A stretch of 64,000 nt of DNA from Myxococcales bacterium (GCA_020633315.1 JACKDV010000020.1:1-64000), one strand, 5' to 3'; positions 11,667 to 20,876 are shown, counted from the first letter of the stretch. Program-made: numbers and translations. The notes: generated by a model from the letters alone, not told the origin.

Positions 11667-12593
11667 CTAGTACCGAGGAATCGAGTGGTCGATCTCCTCC
11701 GACCACGCATCGATCCCGCCGACCAGGTTGTGCACGTTGCGAAAGCCCTGCTGGCAGAAGTGCTGGGCCGCCTGGTAGCTGCGCATGCCGTGGTGGCAGA
11801 AGAACACCAGCTTCGTGTCCTTGGGGAGCGCGAGCAGCTCGCGGATGTTGGAGGAGTCGATGAGCGTGCTGGGCTCGATGTTGGCGGTGGCCCGCTCCTG
11901 CTCGGTGCGCACGTCGAGCATCCGCACGGGCTCGCCCGCGTCGAGCCAGCCCTTGACCTCCTTGGGCAGGGACTGGTGCACCACGGCGGGCGCGTTGGGG
12001 TTGTCGATCTTGAAGCCCTCCCCCTGGGCCCCGCGCACGTAGTCGATCACCAGGCCCTCGGCCCGGCGCGCCGAGGCGGGGTCGAACACCAGCTTGATCC
12101 CGTTGCTGATCACGGCGATGTCGCGGGCCTCGCTGGGGCCGAGCGACAGGTCGTGGCGGAAGCTGCCGTCGATGATCACCCGCAGGTCGTCGTCGTAGCC
12201 GCCCTCGGTCTTGGCCGCCTTGCGGAACACCTCGACCGCGGCGTCGGTGATGGTGACCTTGGGCGGCGGGATCTCGGCCACCGCCTCGCCGAGCGTGGCC
12301 ACCAGCTCGCCGTCGTCGTCCATCTGCCGCACGATGTCGCAGCCGCCGACGAACTCCCCCCGCACGTACAGCTGCGGGATGGTGGGCCAGTCGCTGAGCT
12401 CCTTGATCCCCTCGCGGATCTCCGGGCTCGCGAGCACGTCGACCGTGGTGTACTCGGGCACGTAGCGGTCGAGGATCTCGACCACCGTCGCCGAGAAGCC
12501 GCACTGCGGGGCGCCGCGGCGGCCCTTCATGAACAGCACGACCTGATCGGAGCCGATGAGGCGGGTGAGCTCGTCTCGGATGGCGTCTTGCAT
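11667..12593 (-). CDS. Monothiol glutaredoxin - IscA-like - rhodanese three-domain fusion
   Basis: 308 residues. Residues 1-105 are a Grx4/GrxD-type monothiol glutaredoxin with PQCGFS (Cys31) and WPTIPQLYV plus GGCDIV, which bind glutathione and an iron-sulfur cluster. Residues about 115-205 align with the HesB/IscA A-type carrier fold (ITDAAVEVF, VIDYVRG, GFKIDNPNAP), but all three cluster-binding cysteines are missing: SFRH replaces the GCSG loop and no CGC follows. Residues about 210-308 are a rhodanese with FFCHHGMRS (Cys266 as sulfur acceptor). The likely role is sulfur or Fe-S handling in the cytosol. ATG 12593 follows TACCAT by 10 nt; a longer upstream frame is not credible. Confidence 0.88.
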   Translation of the reverse strand: MQDAIRDELTRLIGSDQVVLFMKGRRGAPQCGFSATVVEILDRYVPEYTTVDVLASPEIREGIKELSDWPTIPQLYVRGEFVGGCDIVRQMDDDGELVATLGEAVAEIPPPKVTITDAAVEVFRKAAKTEGGYDDDLRVIIDGSFRHDLSLGPSEARDIAVISNGIKLVFDPASARRAEGLVIDYVRGAQGEGFKIDNPNAPAVVHQSLPKEVKGWLDAGEPVRMLDVRTEQERATANIEPSTLIDSSNIRELLALPKDTKLVFFCHHGMRSYQAAQHFCQQGFRNVHNLVGGIDAWSEEIDHSIPRY

Positions 12594-12768
12594 GGACGCT
12601 CGGATGGTACCGGGGCAAGGGCCCGACGCAAGCCTCCGGGCGCAGGAGGGCACTCGGCGCCATCGCCGGGGCCGGGCCGGGCTACCGTCGTTCCGAGCCG
12701 CGAGCCCCGAGGATCGCCGGTCATGGTGGGACCAGGCCCTCGACCTGCTACGGTGTTCCTGGTCGCCC

Positions 12769-12990
12769 ATGCCCATCGCCGTCCTCGTGCTCCTCATCGT
12801 GCTCGCCGTCGCCGGGGGCCTGTACCTGGGCTACACGGCGGGGCAGCAGCGCCCGCTGCCCAGCTCGCCCCAGCGCAAGGGGCTGGGCGAGCGGGCCCGG
12901 GACACGGCGACCAAGGGGGTCCTGGGCCTGTGGCGGTGGAACCGCGCCCGCAAGAAGAAGGCGCGCGAGCAGGCGCGGGACCGGGACTGA
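12769..12990 (+). CDS. Small single-pass membrane protein
   Basis: 73 residues: an N-terminal helix (IAVLVLLIVLAVAGGLYLGY) followed by a basic cytoplasmic tail rich in Arg and Lys (RKKKAREQARDRD). No family recognised. TACGGT (12749-12754) lies 14 nt before the ATG. It sits about 100 bp before the MscS-type gene on the same strand and could be co-transcribed. Confidence 0.55.
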   Translation: MPIAVLVLLIVLAVAGGLYLGYTAGQQRPLPSSPQRKGLGERARDTATKGVLGLWRWNRARKKKAREQARDRD

Positions 12991-13093
12991 GCGCCCCCTT
13001 TCCTCGCCGGACGGGCCCGCACGAGCGCGCGCGACCCCGGGCCGCCCACCTCCCCACGCCGGCCCCGACCGGGGCTAGCTTCTCGCCCTCATC

Positions 13094-13969
13094 GTGAAGG
13101 ACCTGCTCCAGTGGCTCGAGAAGAGCGAGCTCGCCCAGAACGGGCTGGCCTCGCTGCTGATCCTCGTGGTCGCCCTCGGCCTGCGCAGCGCCGCCCTGCG
13201 GGCCCTGCAGCGCTCCAAGCTCCACGTGGACGACCAGCTCCGCTGGCGCACCCAGATCCGCAACGTGACCCTGGTGGTCATCACCGTCGCAGTGGTCACC
13301 GTGTGGGCCCACGAGCTGCGGACCTTCGCGATCTCGATCGCCGCCATCGCGGCCGCGCTGGCCATCGCCACCAAGGAGTTCCTCATGTGCCTGCTGGGCA
13401 GCACCCTGCGCGCCAGCGGCAGCAGCTTCCGGGTGGGCGATCGCATCGAGGTGGTGGGCATCCGCGGCGACGTGCTCGACATCGGCCCGCTCACCACCAC
13501 CGTGCTCGAGGTGGGCCCCGGGCAGTCCATCCACCAGCGCACCGGACGGAAGATCACGGTGCCCAACAGCGTGTTCCTCTCCAACCCGGTCACCAACGAG
13601 ACCACCTCGGACGACTTCGTGCTGCACGTGCTGCGGGTGCCGTTCTCGGCCTCCGACGACTGGAAGGGAGCCCGCGTGCGCCTGCAGGAGATCGCCCAGC
13701 GGCGCTGCGCCGAGTGGGTCGACCAGGCCCGGCGCGCGCTGGCTCAAGCCACACCACTGGGCGTGGCCTCCAACCTCATCAGCACCGAGCCCGTGGTGTA
13801 CCTCGAGGTACCGGATCCCGGCCGCATCGAGCTGCTGCTGCGCTTCCCGGCGCCGGTGCGTCGTCGCGGGCGCGTGGCCCAGCAGATCCTCCGCGAGCTG
13901 CTCGGCGACGATCGTGGGCTCGACGAGCTCGACGAGGACGCCAGCTCGCCCTCGGGCTCGCACGCCTGA
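13094..13969 (+). CDS. MscS-family mechanosensitive channel protein
   Basis: 291 residues with GTG start; TAGCTT lies 12 nt upstream. Two to three hydrophobic helices (about 15-95) precede the beta domain, which contains FRVGDRIEVVGIRGDVLDI and TVPNSVFLSNPV, the conserved MscS signature. The pore-lining helix (ISIAAIAAALAIATKEF) is alanine-rich as expected. MscS channels release solutes on hypo-osmotic shock. The acidic/Ser tail is not conserved. About 50 bp separate it from the zincin gene downstream. Confidence 0.85.
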   Translation: MKDLLQWLEKSELAQNGLASLLILVVALGLRSAALRALQRSKLHVDDQLRWRTQIRNVTLVVITVAVVTVWAHELRTFAISIAAIAAALAIATKEFLMCLLGSTLRASGSSFRVGDRIEVVGIRGDVLDIGPLTTTVLEVGPGQSIHQRTGRKITVPNSVFLSNPVTNETTSDDFVLHVLRVPFSASDDWKGARVRLQEIAQRRCAEWVDQARRALAQATPLGVASNLISTEPVVYLEVPDPGRIELLLRFPAPVRRRGRVAQQILRELLGDDRGLDELDEDASSPSGSHA

Positions 13970-14019
13970 GCCCGCGCCCGTCGGGCGCTCCGAGAGCGGC
14001 CGTGTATACTCGCGGCTCC

Positions 14020-15072
14020 ATGTCCGCCAAGAGGACCAAGCCCGCTGGGTCCTCGCGCCGCCGGTCTCGATTCCACTGGGAGGAGCTGTCGCCCGACGAG
14101 CTGCTCCGAGTCCGGCTGTGCGATCTCAAGCTGAGCCTCGACAACACCTGGCTGCAGGTGCTGATCGAGCGGGTCCGCGAGGAGCTGACCGCCCACGGCC
14201 TGGTGCTGCGGCCCCACTTCTGGCTCTCGGACGAGTGGGCCTCCCCCGACGACGTGCCCGGGGTGGCGATCCCCTTCTACCTGGTGCACCCGCGGCTGGC
14301 CGCGCTCGAGCGCGCGCAGATGTACGAGGTGGAGGGCGGCAACCGCCGCGAGTGCCTCAAGCTGCTGCGCCACGAGGTGGGCCACGCCATGCAGCACGGC
14401 TACGCGCTGCACCGGCGCCGCCGCTGGCAGCGGGTGTTCGGCAAGTCCTCCGAGCCCTACCCCGACTACTACCGACCGCGCCCCGGCAGCCGCGGCTTCG
14501 TGCAGCACCTCGACGGCTGGTACGCCCAGTCGCACCCCTCCGAGGACTTCGCCGAGACCTTCGCGGTGTGGCTCACCCCCCGCGCCCAGTGGCGGCGCGA
14601 GTACGACGGCTGGCCGGCCCTGGCCAAGCTCGAGTACGTGGACGCGCTGATGAGCGAGCTGCGGGGGGAGAAGCCGCTGGTCCACGATCGCAGCCGCCCC
14701 TACTCGCTGCCCACCCTGCGCCAGCGCCTGGGCGAGTACTATGAGGAGAAGCGCGCCCGCTACGGGCACCAGGCCGTCACGGGGGCCGCCTACGACATCG
14801 AGCTGAGCGCCCTGTTCAGCGCCGAGCGAGGGCGCCAGACCGCGGCCCGCTTCCTCCGCCGGCACCGGGCCGAGCTGCGCGACCGGGTCGCCCGCGGCAC
14901 CGGCCAGCACCCACTCACCGTCGATCAGATCCTCAAGGAGATGATCAACCGCTGCCAGGAGCTTCGCCTGCGGGTCAACCGCAGCGAGCGAGAGCTGCTG
15001 ATGGAGGTCGTCGTGCTGCTCACCGCCCACACCGTCCACCGCCTCTACACCACACAGTGGCACGCCCTATGA
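14020..15072 (+). CDS. Putative zinc-binding metallopeptidase (zincin) paired with an ATP-grasp enzyme
   Basis: 350 residues, soluble, no signal peptide. LLRHEVGHAMQHGYAL holds HExxH (118-122), and SEDFAETFAVWL (174-185) supplies a likely third ligand Glu, a layout seen in the putative zinc-binding metallopeptidase (Peptidase_Mx-like) group. ATG 14020 follows TATACT (14005-14010), the best -10 match in the window, by 9 nt. The stop overlaps the next gene's start (ATGA), so the two are translationally coupled and probably act on the same peptide: one enzyme forms bonds, the other cuts. Substrate unknown. Confidence 0.8.
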   Translation: MSAKRTKPAGSSRRRSRFHWEELSPDELLRVRLCDLKLSLDNTWLQVLIERVREELTAHGLVLRPHFWLSDEWASPDDVPGVAIPFYLVHPRLAALERAQMYEVEGGNRRECLKLLRHEVGHAMQHGYALHRRRRWQRVFGKSSEPYPDYYRPRPGSRGFVQHLDGWYAQSHPSEDFAETFAVWLTPRAQWRREYDGWPALAKLEYVDALMSELRGEKPLVHDRSRPYSLPTLRQRLGEYYEEKRARYGHQAVTGAAYDIELSALFSAERGRQTAARFLRRHRAELRDRVARGTGQHPLTVDQILKEMINRCQELRLRVNRSERELLMEVVVLLTAHTVHRLYTTQWHAL

Positions 15073-16100
15073 GCCGACGAGTCATGCGCGTCCTGGTGAT
15101 GATGCACCGCGAGCTCTTGCCCCCCGAGAGCCTGGTGGGGCTGAGCGACAAGGAGATCGAGCCGTTCAAGACCGAGTACGACGTGGTGACCGCCCTCGGT
15201 CACCTCGACCACGAGGTCCACCAGATCGGCCTGCACGACGAGCTGCGCCCGCTGCGGCTGGCCCTGCAGGAGGTACGCCCCCACGTGGTCTTCAACCTGC
15301 TCGAGGAATTCCACGGCGAGTCGGTCTACGACCACCACGTGGTCAGCTACCTCGAGCTGTCGCGGCAGGCCTACACCGGCTGCAACCCCCGCGGCCTGGT
15401 CCTGGCCCGCGACAAGGCGCTGTCCAAGAAGATCCTCCACTACCACCGCATCCGGGTGCCCGGCTTCGCCACCGCGCCCCGCGGCCGTCGCTTTCGCCGA
15501 CCCTCGCGGCTGCCGTTCCCGCTCATCGTCAAGTCGCTCATCGAGGAGGGCTCGGTGGGCATCGCCGAGGCCTCGGTGGTGCACAACGACGACAAGCTGC
15601 TCGAGCGCATCGAGTTCGTGCACGACCACGTGGGCACCGACGCCATCGTCGAGCAGTTCATCGACGGCCGCGAGCTGTACTCGTCGATCCTGGGCAACCA
15701 CCAGCTGCGGGTGTTCCGGCCCTGGGAGCTCATCATCGGCAAGCTGCGCCCGGGCGCGCCCCTCATCGCCACCTCGCGCACCAAGTGGGACCTCGACTAC
15801 CAGGAGCGCCGCGGCGTGACCCTCAAGTCGGCCCGGGTCGGCGACGAGCTGCTCGAGGAGATCGCCCGCACCACCAAGCGCATCTACAAGGTCCTCGGCA
15901 TGAGCGGCTACGCCCGCATCGACTTCCGCCTCGACCCGCAGGGGCGCCTGTACTTCCTCGAGGCCAACCCCAACCCCGACGTGGCGCGAGGCGGCGAGCT
16001 CATGTGCGCGACCGAGGAGGGCGGGCTCTCCTACGAGGAGACGATCCAGAAGATCCTCACGCTGGGGCGCCGGCAGGCCCAGCGACGACGCCGGGGCTGA
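15069..16100 (+). CDS. D-alanine-D-alanine ligase-like ATP-grasp enzyme
   Basis: 343 residues. The N-terminal Rossmann-like lobe (to about 110) is followed by the ATP-grasp: PLIVKSLIEEGSVGI (Lys155 for ATP, glycine-rich loop), VEQFIDGRELYSSILG, and IDFRLDPQGRLYFLEANPNPD with Asp285, Glu298 and Asn300 as metal ligands. This matches Ddl-type ATP-dependent carboxylate-amine ligases, which make a peptide-like bond via an acyl phosphate. It is not a canonical Ddl, which sits with mur genes; the coupled zincin suggests synthesis and turnover of an unusual peptide or peptide tag. Start chosen at the ATGA overlap; ATG 15084 is possible. Confidence 0.85.
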   Translation: MSRRVMRVLVMMHRELLPPESLVGLSDKEIEPFKTEYDVVTALGHLDHEVHQIGLHDELRPLRLALQEVRPHVVFNLLEEFHGESVYDHHVVSYLELSRQAYTGCNPRGLVLARDKALSKKILHYHRIRVPGFATAPRGRRFRRPSRLPFPLIVKSLIEEGSVGIAEASVVHNDDKLLERIEFVHDHVGTDAIVEQFIDGRELYSSILGNHQLRVFRPWELIIGKLRPGAPLIATSRTKWDLDYQERRGVTLKSARVGDELLEEIARTTKRIYKVLGMSGYARIDFRLDPQGRLYFLEANPNPDVARGGELMCATEEGGLSYEETIQKILTLGRRQAQRRRRG

Positions 16101-16134
16101 GGGCGACGAGCGCCGCGAGCACGCGCGTCGAGCC

Positions 16135-16914
16135 CTACGGCGCGAGCTCCTCGCCGGTGGGACCGATCACGAGGTCGCGACCGCCCTCGCTCACGCTCGC
16201 GCGACCGTCGACGAAGGGCTCGGCCTTGGCGAAGCGCGGCGGGACCACGACCTTGCCGGTGGCGTCCACGTAGCCCCACTTGCCGCCCTTCATCGTGAAG
16301 TGCTCGCCGTCCTGCTCGCGCACGCAGCCCTCGCACACCGCCGCGAGGCCGCCCGAGAAGCGCTCGACGAACGACCAGGTGGGGTCCTCGAGCACCCGGC
16401 CCGTGCTCGCGATGAAGCCGTAGTGGCCGTCGTCGGTGACGATGCGGGCGCGGTCCTCCACGAAGTCGTCGGCCGCGTTGTCGAGCACGAAGGCCTTGGC
16501 GAGCTTGCGGCCGGTGCGATCGATGAAGATCCAGCCCTCGTCGGTGGCGACCCCGGCCACCTGGTCGACGAAGGGCATCGCCATCGCGTAGGTGGGCGCG
16601 AGCACGATCTCGCCGCCGGCGTCGCGGTAGCCGTAGCGACCATCGTCGGCCTCGAAGGCCTCCGGCGGCGGGCCGGGGACGGGCGGGGGCACGAAGATCG
16701 TCTCGTGCACCGGCTGGGGCTTGGCCTCCGGCTTGCCCTCGGCTTCGGCCGCTGGCTTGCCCTCGGCTTCGGCCGCTGGCTTGCCCTCGGCTTCGGCCTC
16801 CGGCTTGCCCTCGGCTTGGGGTTGGACCTTGCTCTGGGTCTTGGAGGCGTCCGGCCCAGGCGATCCCGAGCAACCAACGAGCGTGACGACGACCAACAGC
16901 GATCTGGGGATCAT
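16135..16914 (-). CDS. WG-repeat lipoprotein
   Basis: 259 residues. Lipobox TLVGC (Cys15), then a spacer made of AEAEGKPA-type octapeptide repeats and a Pro stretch (to about 85). The rest consists of WG-type repeats: YGYRDAGGEIVLAPTY, GWIFIDRTGRKLA, YGFIASTGRVLEDPTW, WGYVDATGKVVVPPRF. Such repeats form beta structures and are common on bacterial surfaces; binding partner unknown. ATG 16914 follows TAGGAT (16923-16928) by 8 nt, so a leaderless transcript is likely. Confidence 0.85.
   Translation of the reverse strand: MIPRSLLVVVTLVGCSGSPGPDASKTQSKVQPQAEGKPEAEAEGKPAAEAEGKPAAEAEGKPEAKPQPVHETIFVPPPVPGPPPEAFEADDGRYGYRDAGGEIVLAPTYAMAMPFVDQVAGVATDEGWIFIDRTGRKLAKAFVLDNAADDFVEDRARIVTDDGHYGFIASTGRVLEDPTWSFVERFSGGLAAVCEGCVREQDGEHFTMKGGKWGYVDATGKVVVPPRFAKAEPFVDGRASVSEGGRDLVIGPTGEELAP
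16730..16817. repeat. 24-bp coding tandem repeat in the WG-lipoprotein spacer
   Basis: About three and a half copies of a 24-bp unit coding for AEAEGKPA on the minus strand. The in-frame period of eight codons means copy number could change without breaking the gene, altering the distance of the WG domain from the membrane. Confidence 0.75.
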
Positions 16915-17058
16915 TCACGGGGATCCTACTCGATCCGCGGGCCGCCGGGGCTCGCTGCGGTACCTGCCGGTCGACCGGCGACGCGCGGCCGGTGTGCCCC
17001 GCGAGCCCGGGCTCGGCCGAGCGGCGGCCATGGGTCCGCGCTACCCTTGCCCGCTGCC

Positions 17059-17970
17059 ATGCTCGCCCTCGCCCCCGCCGCTACCCCCCGCGCCGCCAGT
17101 CACGGCTTCTGGAGCTTCCTCGACACCCGTCTGATGGAGGTGGGCGGCACCACCATCACGGTCGCCACCGCGCTGTCCTCGATCGTGATCATCGTCTTCA
17201 CCGCCTGGCTGGCGGCCGCGGTGCGACGCGGGGTGCGGAAGCTGTCCGAGCGGCGAGGGCTGGGCGAGGGCACCTCGGGCACCGTGGGCGGGGTGCTCTA
17301 CTACCTCATCCTCATGGCGGGCTTCGGCGTGGCCCTGCAGACCATGGGCATCGACCTGGCGGCCCTGTTCGCCGCCGGGGCGATCTTCGCCATCGGCCTG
17401 GGCTTCGCCATGCAGAACATCGCCCAGAACTTCGTGTCGGGGGTCATCCTGCTCACCGAGCGGGCGATCAAGCCGGGCGACGTGCTCGAGGTGGAGGGCG
17501 CCATCGTGAAGGTGCAGCAGATGGGCATCCGGGCCACCATCGTGCGCACCCGCGACGGCGAGGAGATCATCGTCCCCAACTCCATCCTGGCCCAGAGCAG
17601 CGTGAAGAACTACACCCTGCAGGACTCCATGTACCGCCTGGTGGCCCCGGTGGGCGTGCTCTACAGCTCCGACCTGCGACGGGTGCGGGCCCGGCTCGAG
17701 GAGGCGGCCCGGGGCGTGGGATGGCGCAGCCCGAATCGCGAGCCCGAGGTCTTCCTCGTCGAATTCGGCGACAACGCGGTGATCTACGAGGTCCGCATCT
17801 GGATGAGCGATCCCTGGCGCGAGCGACCTGCCCGCTCCGAGCTGCTCGAGGCGATCTGGTGGGCCTTCAAGGACGAGGGCATCGTGATCGCCTTCCCGCA
17901 GCTCGACCTGCACCTCGACCGGGAGGTGGTCACGGGATTGCGCTCCCTGGGCGGCCGCGGGCTCGGCTGA
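17059..17970 (+). CDS. Small-conductance mechanosensitive channel (MscS)
   Basis: 303 residues. Three hydrophobic segments (about 35-60, 75-95, 100-125); the last, LFAAGAIFAIGLGFAMQNIAQNF, is the glycine/alanine-rich pore helix. Then VSGVILLTERAIKPGDVLEVEG and IIVPNSILAQSSVKNYT form the beta domain signature, and an alpha/beta vestibule domain ends the protein. It is closer to E. coli MscS than the gene at 13094. ATG 17059 lies 11 nt after TACCCT (17042-17047). It shares a short divergent region with the WG-repeat lipoprotein gene. Confidence 0.92.
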   Translation: MLALAPAATPRAASHGFWSFLDTRLMEVGGTTITVATALSSIVIIVFTAWLAAAVRRGVRKLSERRGLGEGTSGTVGGVLYYLILMAGFGVALQTMGIDLAALFAAGAIFAIGLGFAMQNIAQNFVSGVILLTERAIKPGDVLEVEGAIVKVQQMGIRATIVRTRDGEEIIVPNSILAQSSVKNYTLQDSMYRLVAPVGVLYSSDLRRVRARLEEAARGVGWRSPNREPEVFLVEFGDNAVIYEVRIWMSDPWRERPARSELLEAIWWAFKDEGIVIAFPQLDLHLDREVVTGLRSLGGRGLG

Positions 17971-17988
17971 GAGGACGGAGGGCCTGGC

Positions 17989-18873
17989 TCAGTCGAGGGC
18001 GTGGCGCTGCAAGAAGTCGCGTCCCTCGGGCCACTGCACCACCAGGTAGTCGTACACGCCTCGCCTCGCCTCGCGGGCCCGATCGAGCGCACGCTCGAAG
18101 CGCTCGGGGGACCGACGGTACTCGTCGCCGCCGAGGTGCTCGAGCGCGAGGGCCTCGAGCAAGCGGGCCACCCGGGCGTAGCCGACGGTGAGCTTGGGCT
18201 CGGCCTCGCGCCACCTGGTGTCGAAGCGCTCGAGCACCTCCGCCCAGCGATCCTCACGGCAGGCCAGGTAGCACTCGATGGTGAACAGCATGTCCTCGCG
18301 GCCGCGGCCGAGCTGGGCCCGCGCCTTGGCGAGCATGCGTCGCGCGGCGTCGAGCTCCCCCACGATCGCGTGGGCGAGGGCGAGGGTGCCGGTGGTCGTC
18401 CCCACCTCGAGCAGGGTGCCCACGCGCCCCTCGAAGCGACCGGTGGCGAGCATGCGCTCGAGCATGACGATGGCCTCGCGCGGCCGACCGCGGCGCAGCT
18501 CGACCACGCCCCAGCTGCCCACTGCGATCGCGTGCCCGAGGCTGCGCCGCGGGATCTCGACGAGCAGCTCGCGGCAGACCCGGGTCGCTCGCTCCACGTC
18601 GTCGGCCGCGAGCGCCTCCCGGACCTCGCGCAGGCGGGTGTTGGCCCGGTACCACTGCCGCCGCCGGCGGAAGGACCACACGGTCACGAAGGCGACGACG
18701 GCCACCATCCCGGAGAGGTGGCCGATGATCATCGTGGGGAGGACGATCGCGAGGTAGAGAGCGAGGCTCGCCGCCGCCTCCTGGCCGCGGGTGGTCGGGC
18801 GCAGCTGGGCCTCCGGGACGGTGACCATGTCCGGCGCCGTCGCGAGCTCGATCGCGGCGTCCTGCGTGCTCAT
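17989..18873 (-). CDS. Membrane-anchored TPR-like protein
   Basis: 294 residues. Hydrophobic segment(s) at about 35-67 are followed by a basic stop (SFRRRRQWYR) and then helical repeats of TPR character (REVREALAADDVERATRVCRELL, REAIVMLERMLATGRFEGR, GELDAARRMLAKARAQLGRGRED), so the repeats should face the cytosol. No catalytic motif. ATG 18873 follows TAGGGT (18884-18889) by 10 nt. Likely a scaffold; partner unknown. Convergent with the MscS gene. Confidence 0.75.
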   Translation of the reverse strand: MSTQDAAIELATAPDMVTVPEAQLRPTTRGQEAAASLALYLAIVLPTMIIGHLSGMVAVVAFVTVWSFRRRRQWYRANTRLREVREALAADDVERATRVCRELLVEIPRRSLGHAIAVGSWGVVELRRGRPREAIVMLERMLATGRFEGRVGTLLEVGTTTGTLALAHAIVGELDAARRMLAKARAQLGRGREDMLFTIECYLACREDRWAEVLERFDTRWREAEPKLTVGYARVARLLEALALEHLGGDEYRRSPERFERALDRAREARRGVYDYLVVQWPEGRDFLQRHALD

Positions 18874-19081
18874 GCGGTCCGCAACCCTAGCCCACGGGTC
18901 CACCTCGTCGCCAGCGAGGCCGGCACGCGAGGGCGGGCGCTGTCAAGGCGGGTGATCCCCCGCGGGGAGATCCGAGCATTCCCCCGCCCGCGGGACGATC
19001 CCCCCGGCGCGACGAGGGTGCGGGCCGAGAAGTGAACGAGGGCGTGAAACTTGCCGAGCGCTCGAGCGTCCCGAGCCGCCG

Positions 19082-20328
19082 ATGAATGCACGTTGGCTCG
19101 CCGTGATCGCTCCCGTGGTCCTGGCGGCGGCGACCGGGGGCTGTGCCCGGGTGCCCGCTGCCCGCTCCCAGCTCCCCGAGGCCGCGACCCCCGACCTGGG
19201 CACCGCCACCGCCGACCAGGCGCGCTGCTCGGTGCGGCGCAGCGCCGACCGGCCCCTGGTGGTCGAGTGGCCGGCGGCCGACCGGGCCGCGCTCGAGGCC
19301 CGCGCCCAGCAGGGGCTGGTGGCCGTGCGCTACGAGGGCTGCACGATGGAGGTGCTCACCCACTGCGAGGTGGACGGTCGCTACGAGTTCCTGGCGCTCA
19401 GCCCCAAGCAGGAGAGGGTGGCGATCCGCAGCACCGACGAGCTGTACGCGCGGCTGCCCGTGGGCGCGGCGGGGCTCGAGGGCAAGCTCGAGCACGGCGG
19501 TGAGCTGGTGGTCGACATGTCGATCGTGGGGCGGCAGCAGGCCGACCGCCACGTGGTCTCCTACGACGAGCTGACGGGACGCTGCGACGGAGTCACCCAC
19601 GTGCTCACCGGGCTCACGGTGGGGGCCTTCACCCTGCACGCGCTCGCGTCCAGCGAGGCCGGGGCGCAGGTGGAGGTGGCGGGCGCGGGCGCGGGCGCGG
19701 TGCACGAGCGCAGCCGCGAGCTGCTCACCCGCGACGGCGATCCCCGGGCCTGCGAGCGACCCCGCGCGGGCATGGCCGGGCTCGCGACCACGATGGGGCC
19801 CGGCCCGGGCGCGCCGTCGGACGAGGCCGCCGCGGGGCTCGACCCCGGCTCGACCCCGGCGCAGACCGCCACGACGCCCCGCCCGGCTGCGGGGCGCTGC
19901 TGCGGGTGGAGGCGGTGCCGCTGGCCGGCGAGGCGCCGCCTCAGCCGGCGGTGGTCGCCCCCGAGGATCGCGAGCTCGCGCTCCGAGACGAGCGACGCCA
20001 GGCCCGACGCTCCGCGGCGTGGCGCGGCGTGGCCATCGGCTCGGGCGTGCTCTCGGCCGCCTCGCTGGGCGGCATCGTGGGCGGCAGCGTGTTCCTGTTC
20101 CAGAGCGGCGCGCAGCCGGTGTGGGAGGAGCCCAGCGCCGACGACCTGCGGCGCAAGCGGATCGGCACGGGCATGCTGGTGAGCTCGTCGATCGGCTTCG
20201 TGGGCTTCGGCGCGCTGGCCCTGGGGGCCTCGGCCGCGGCACGGCGCACGAGCTGGCAGCACCTGTCGTGGGTGACGCCCTCGGTGAGCCCCACCGGCGC
20301 CGGGCTGTGGGTGCGCGGGCGCTTCTGA
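19082..20328 (+). pseudogene. Lipoprotein gene split by a frameshift
   Basis: The first part (frame 2, from 19082) encodes a lipoprotein with lipobox ATGGC and a domain containing RPLVVEWPAADRAALEARA, VRYEGCTMEVL, YEFLALSPKQERVAIRSTDELYARLPVG and DRHVVSYDELTGRCDGVTHVL. The second part (frame 1, from about 19861) continues with DAPPGCGALLRVEAV, two hydrophobic helices (GVLSAASLGGIVGGSVFLF and GTGMLVSSSIGFVGFGALAL) and ends at 20328. I recall a family in Nannocystineae with this same order in one frame, so a one-base loss or two-base gain between about 19840 and 19876, in a repetitive GC tract, is likely. It could be a sequencing error. Function unknown. Confidence 0.6.
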
Positions 20329-20331
20329 TCC

Positions 20332-20682
20332 TCAGGCAGGCGGCGGGCGGAACCCGAACACGAAGCCCGCGGCCGCCACCAGCAGCCCGAAGCCCACCAG
20401 ATGGTTCCAGCGCAGCGACTCGCCCAGCCAGGTCACCGAGAACACGGCGAAGACCAGCAGCGTGAGAACCTCCTGGATCGTCTTGAGCTCGGCGGCACTG
20501 TACGCGCCGTGGCCGATGCGGTTGGCCGGCACCTGGAAGCAGTACTCGAGCAGGGCGATGCCCCAGCTGACCGCGATCACCAGCACCAGCGGCTGGTGCT
20601 TGAAGCGAAGGTGCCCATACCAGGCGAAGGTCATGAACACGTTGGAGATCGCGAGGAGCACGACGGGGAGGAGGTGACGCAT
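20332..20682 (-). CDS. DUF486 family small membrane protein (DMT-like)
   Basis: 116 residues with four hydrophobic helices and the DUF486 pattern: SNVFMTFAWYGHL near the start, SWGIALLEYCFQVPANRIGHG in the middle, and TLLVFAVFSVTWLGESLRWNHLVGF. The family is related to small drug/metabolite transporters but no substrate is established. ATG 20682 has an AGGAAG ribosome site upstream. It is convergent with the frameshifted lipoprotein. Confidence 0.9.
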   Translation of the reverse strand: MRHLLPVVLLAISNVFMTFAWYGHLRFKHQPLVLVIAVSWGIALLEYCFQVPANRIGHGAYSAAELKTIQEVLTLLVFAVFSVTWLGESLRWNHLVGFGLLVAAAGFVFGFRPPPA

Positions 20683-20820
20683 GGCGGTCGCTTCCTGGCA
20701 ACGATGCCCGCGACCCACGGGGCGTCAACGGCAATCGACACGACGAGGCGGCGCGCGGCCGAGGACCACGAAGGCGCTCGACGATCGCCGCCGCGTCCCG
20801 GGCCTCGACCACGCGGACAC

Positions 20821-20861
20821 GAGCCGGCCCCCTCGCCCGCGCGGGACGAGGGGGCCGGCTC
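20821..20861 (-). terminator. Strong hairpin after the beta-propeller lipoprotein gene
   Basis: A perfect 15-bp GC-rich stem: 20821-20835 pairs with 20847-20861 around an 11-nt loop that is itself partly self-complementary. It lies just past the minus-strand stop at 20877-20879. No T-run follows, so termination may be factor-assisted. Confidence 0.7.
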
Positions 20862-20876
20862 CGCTCGGCTCGGGGC

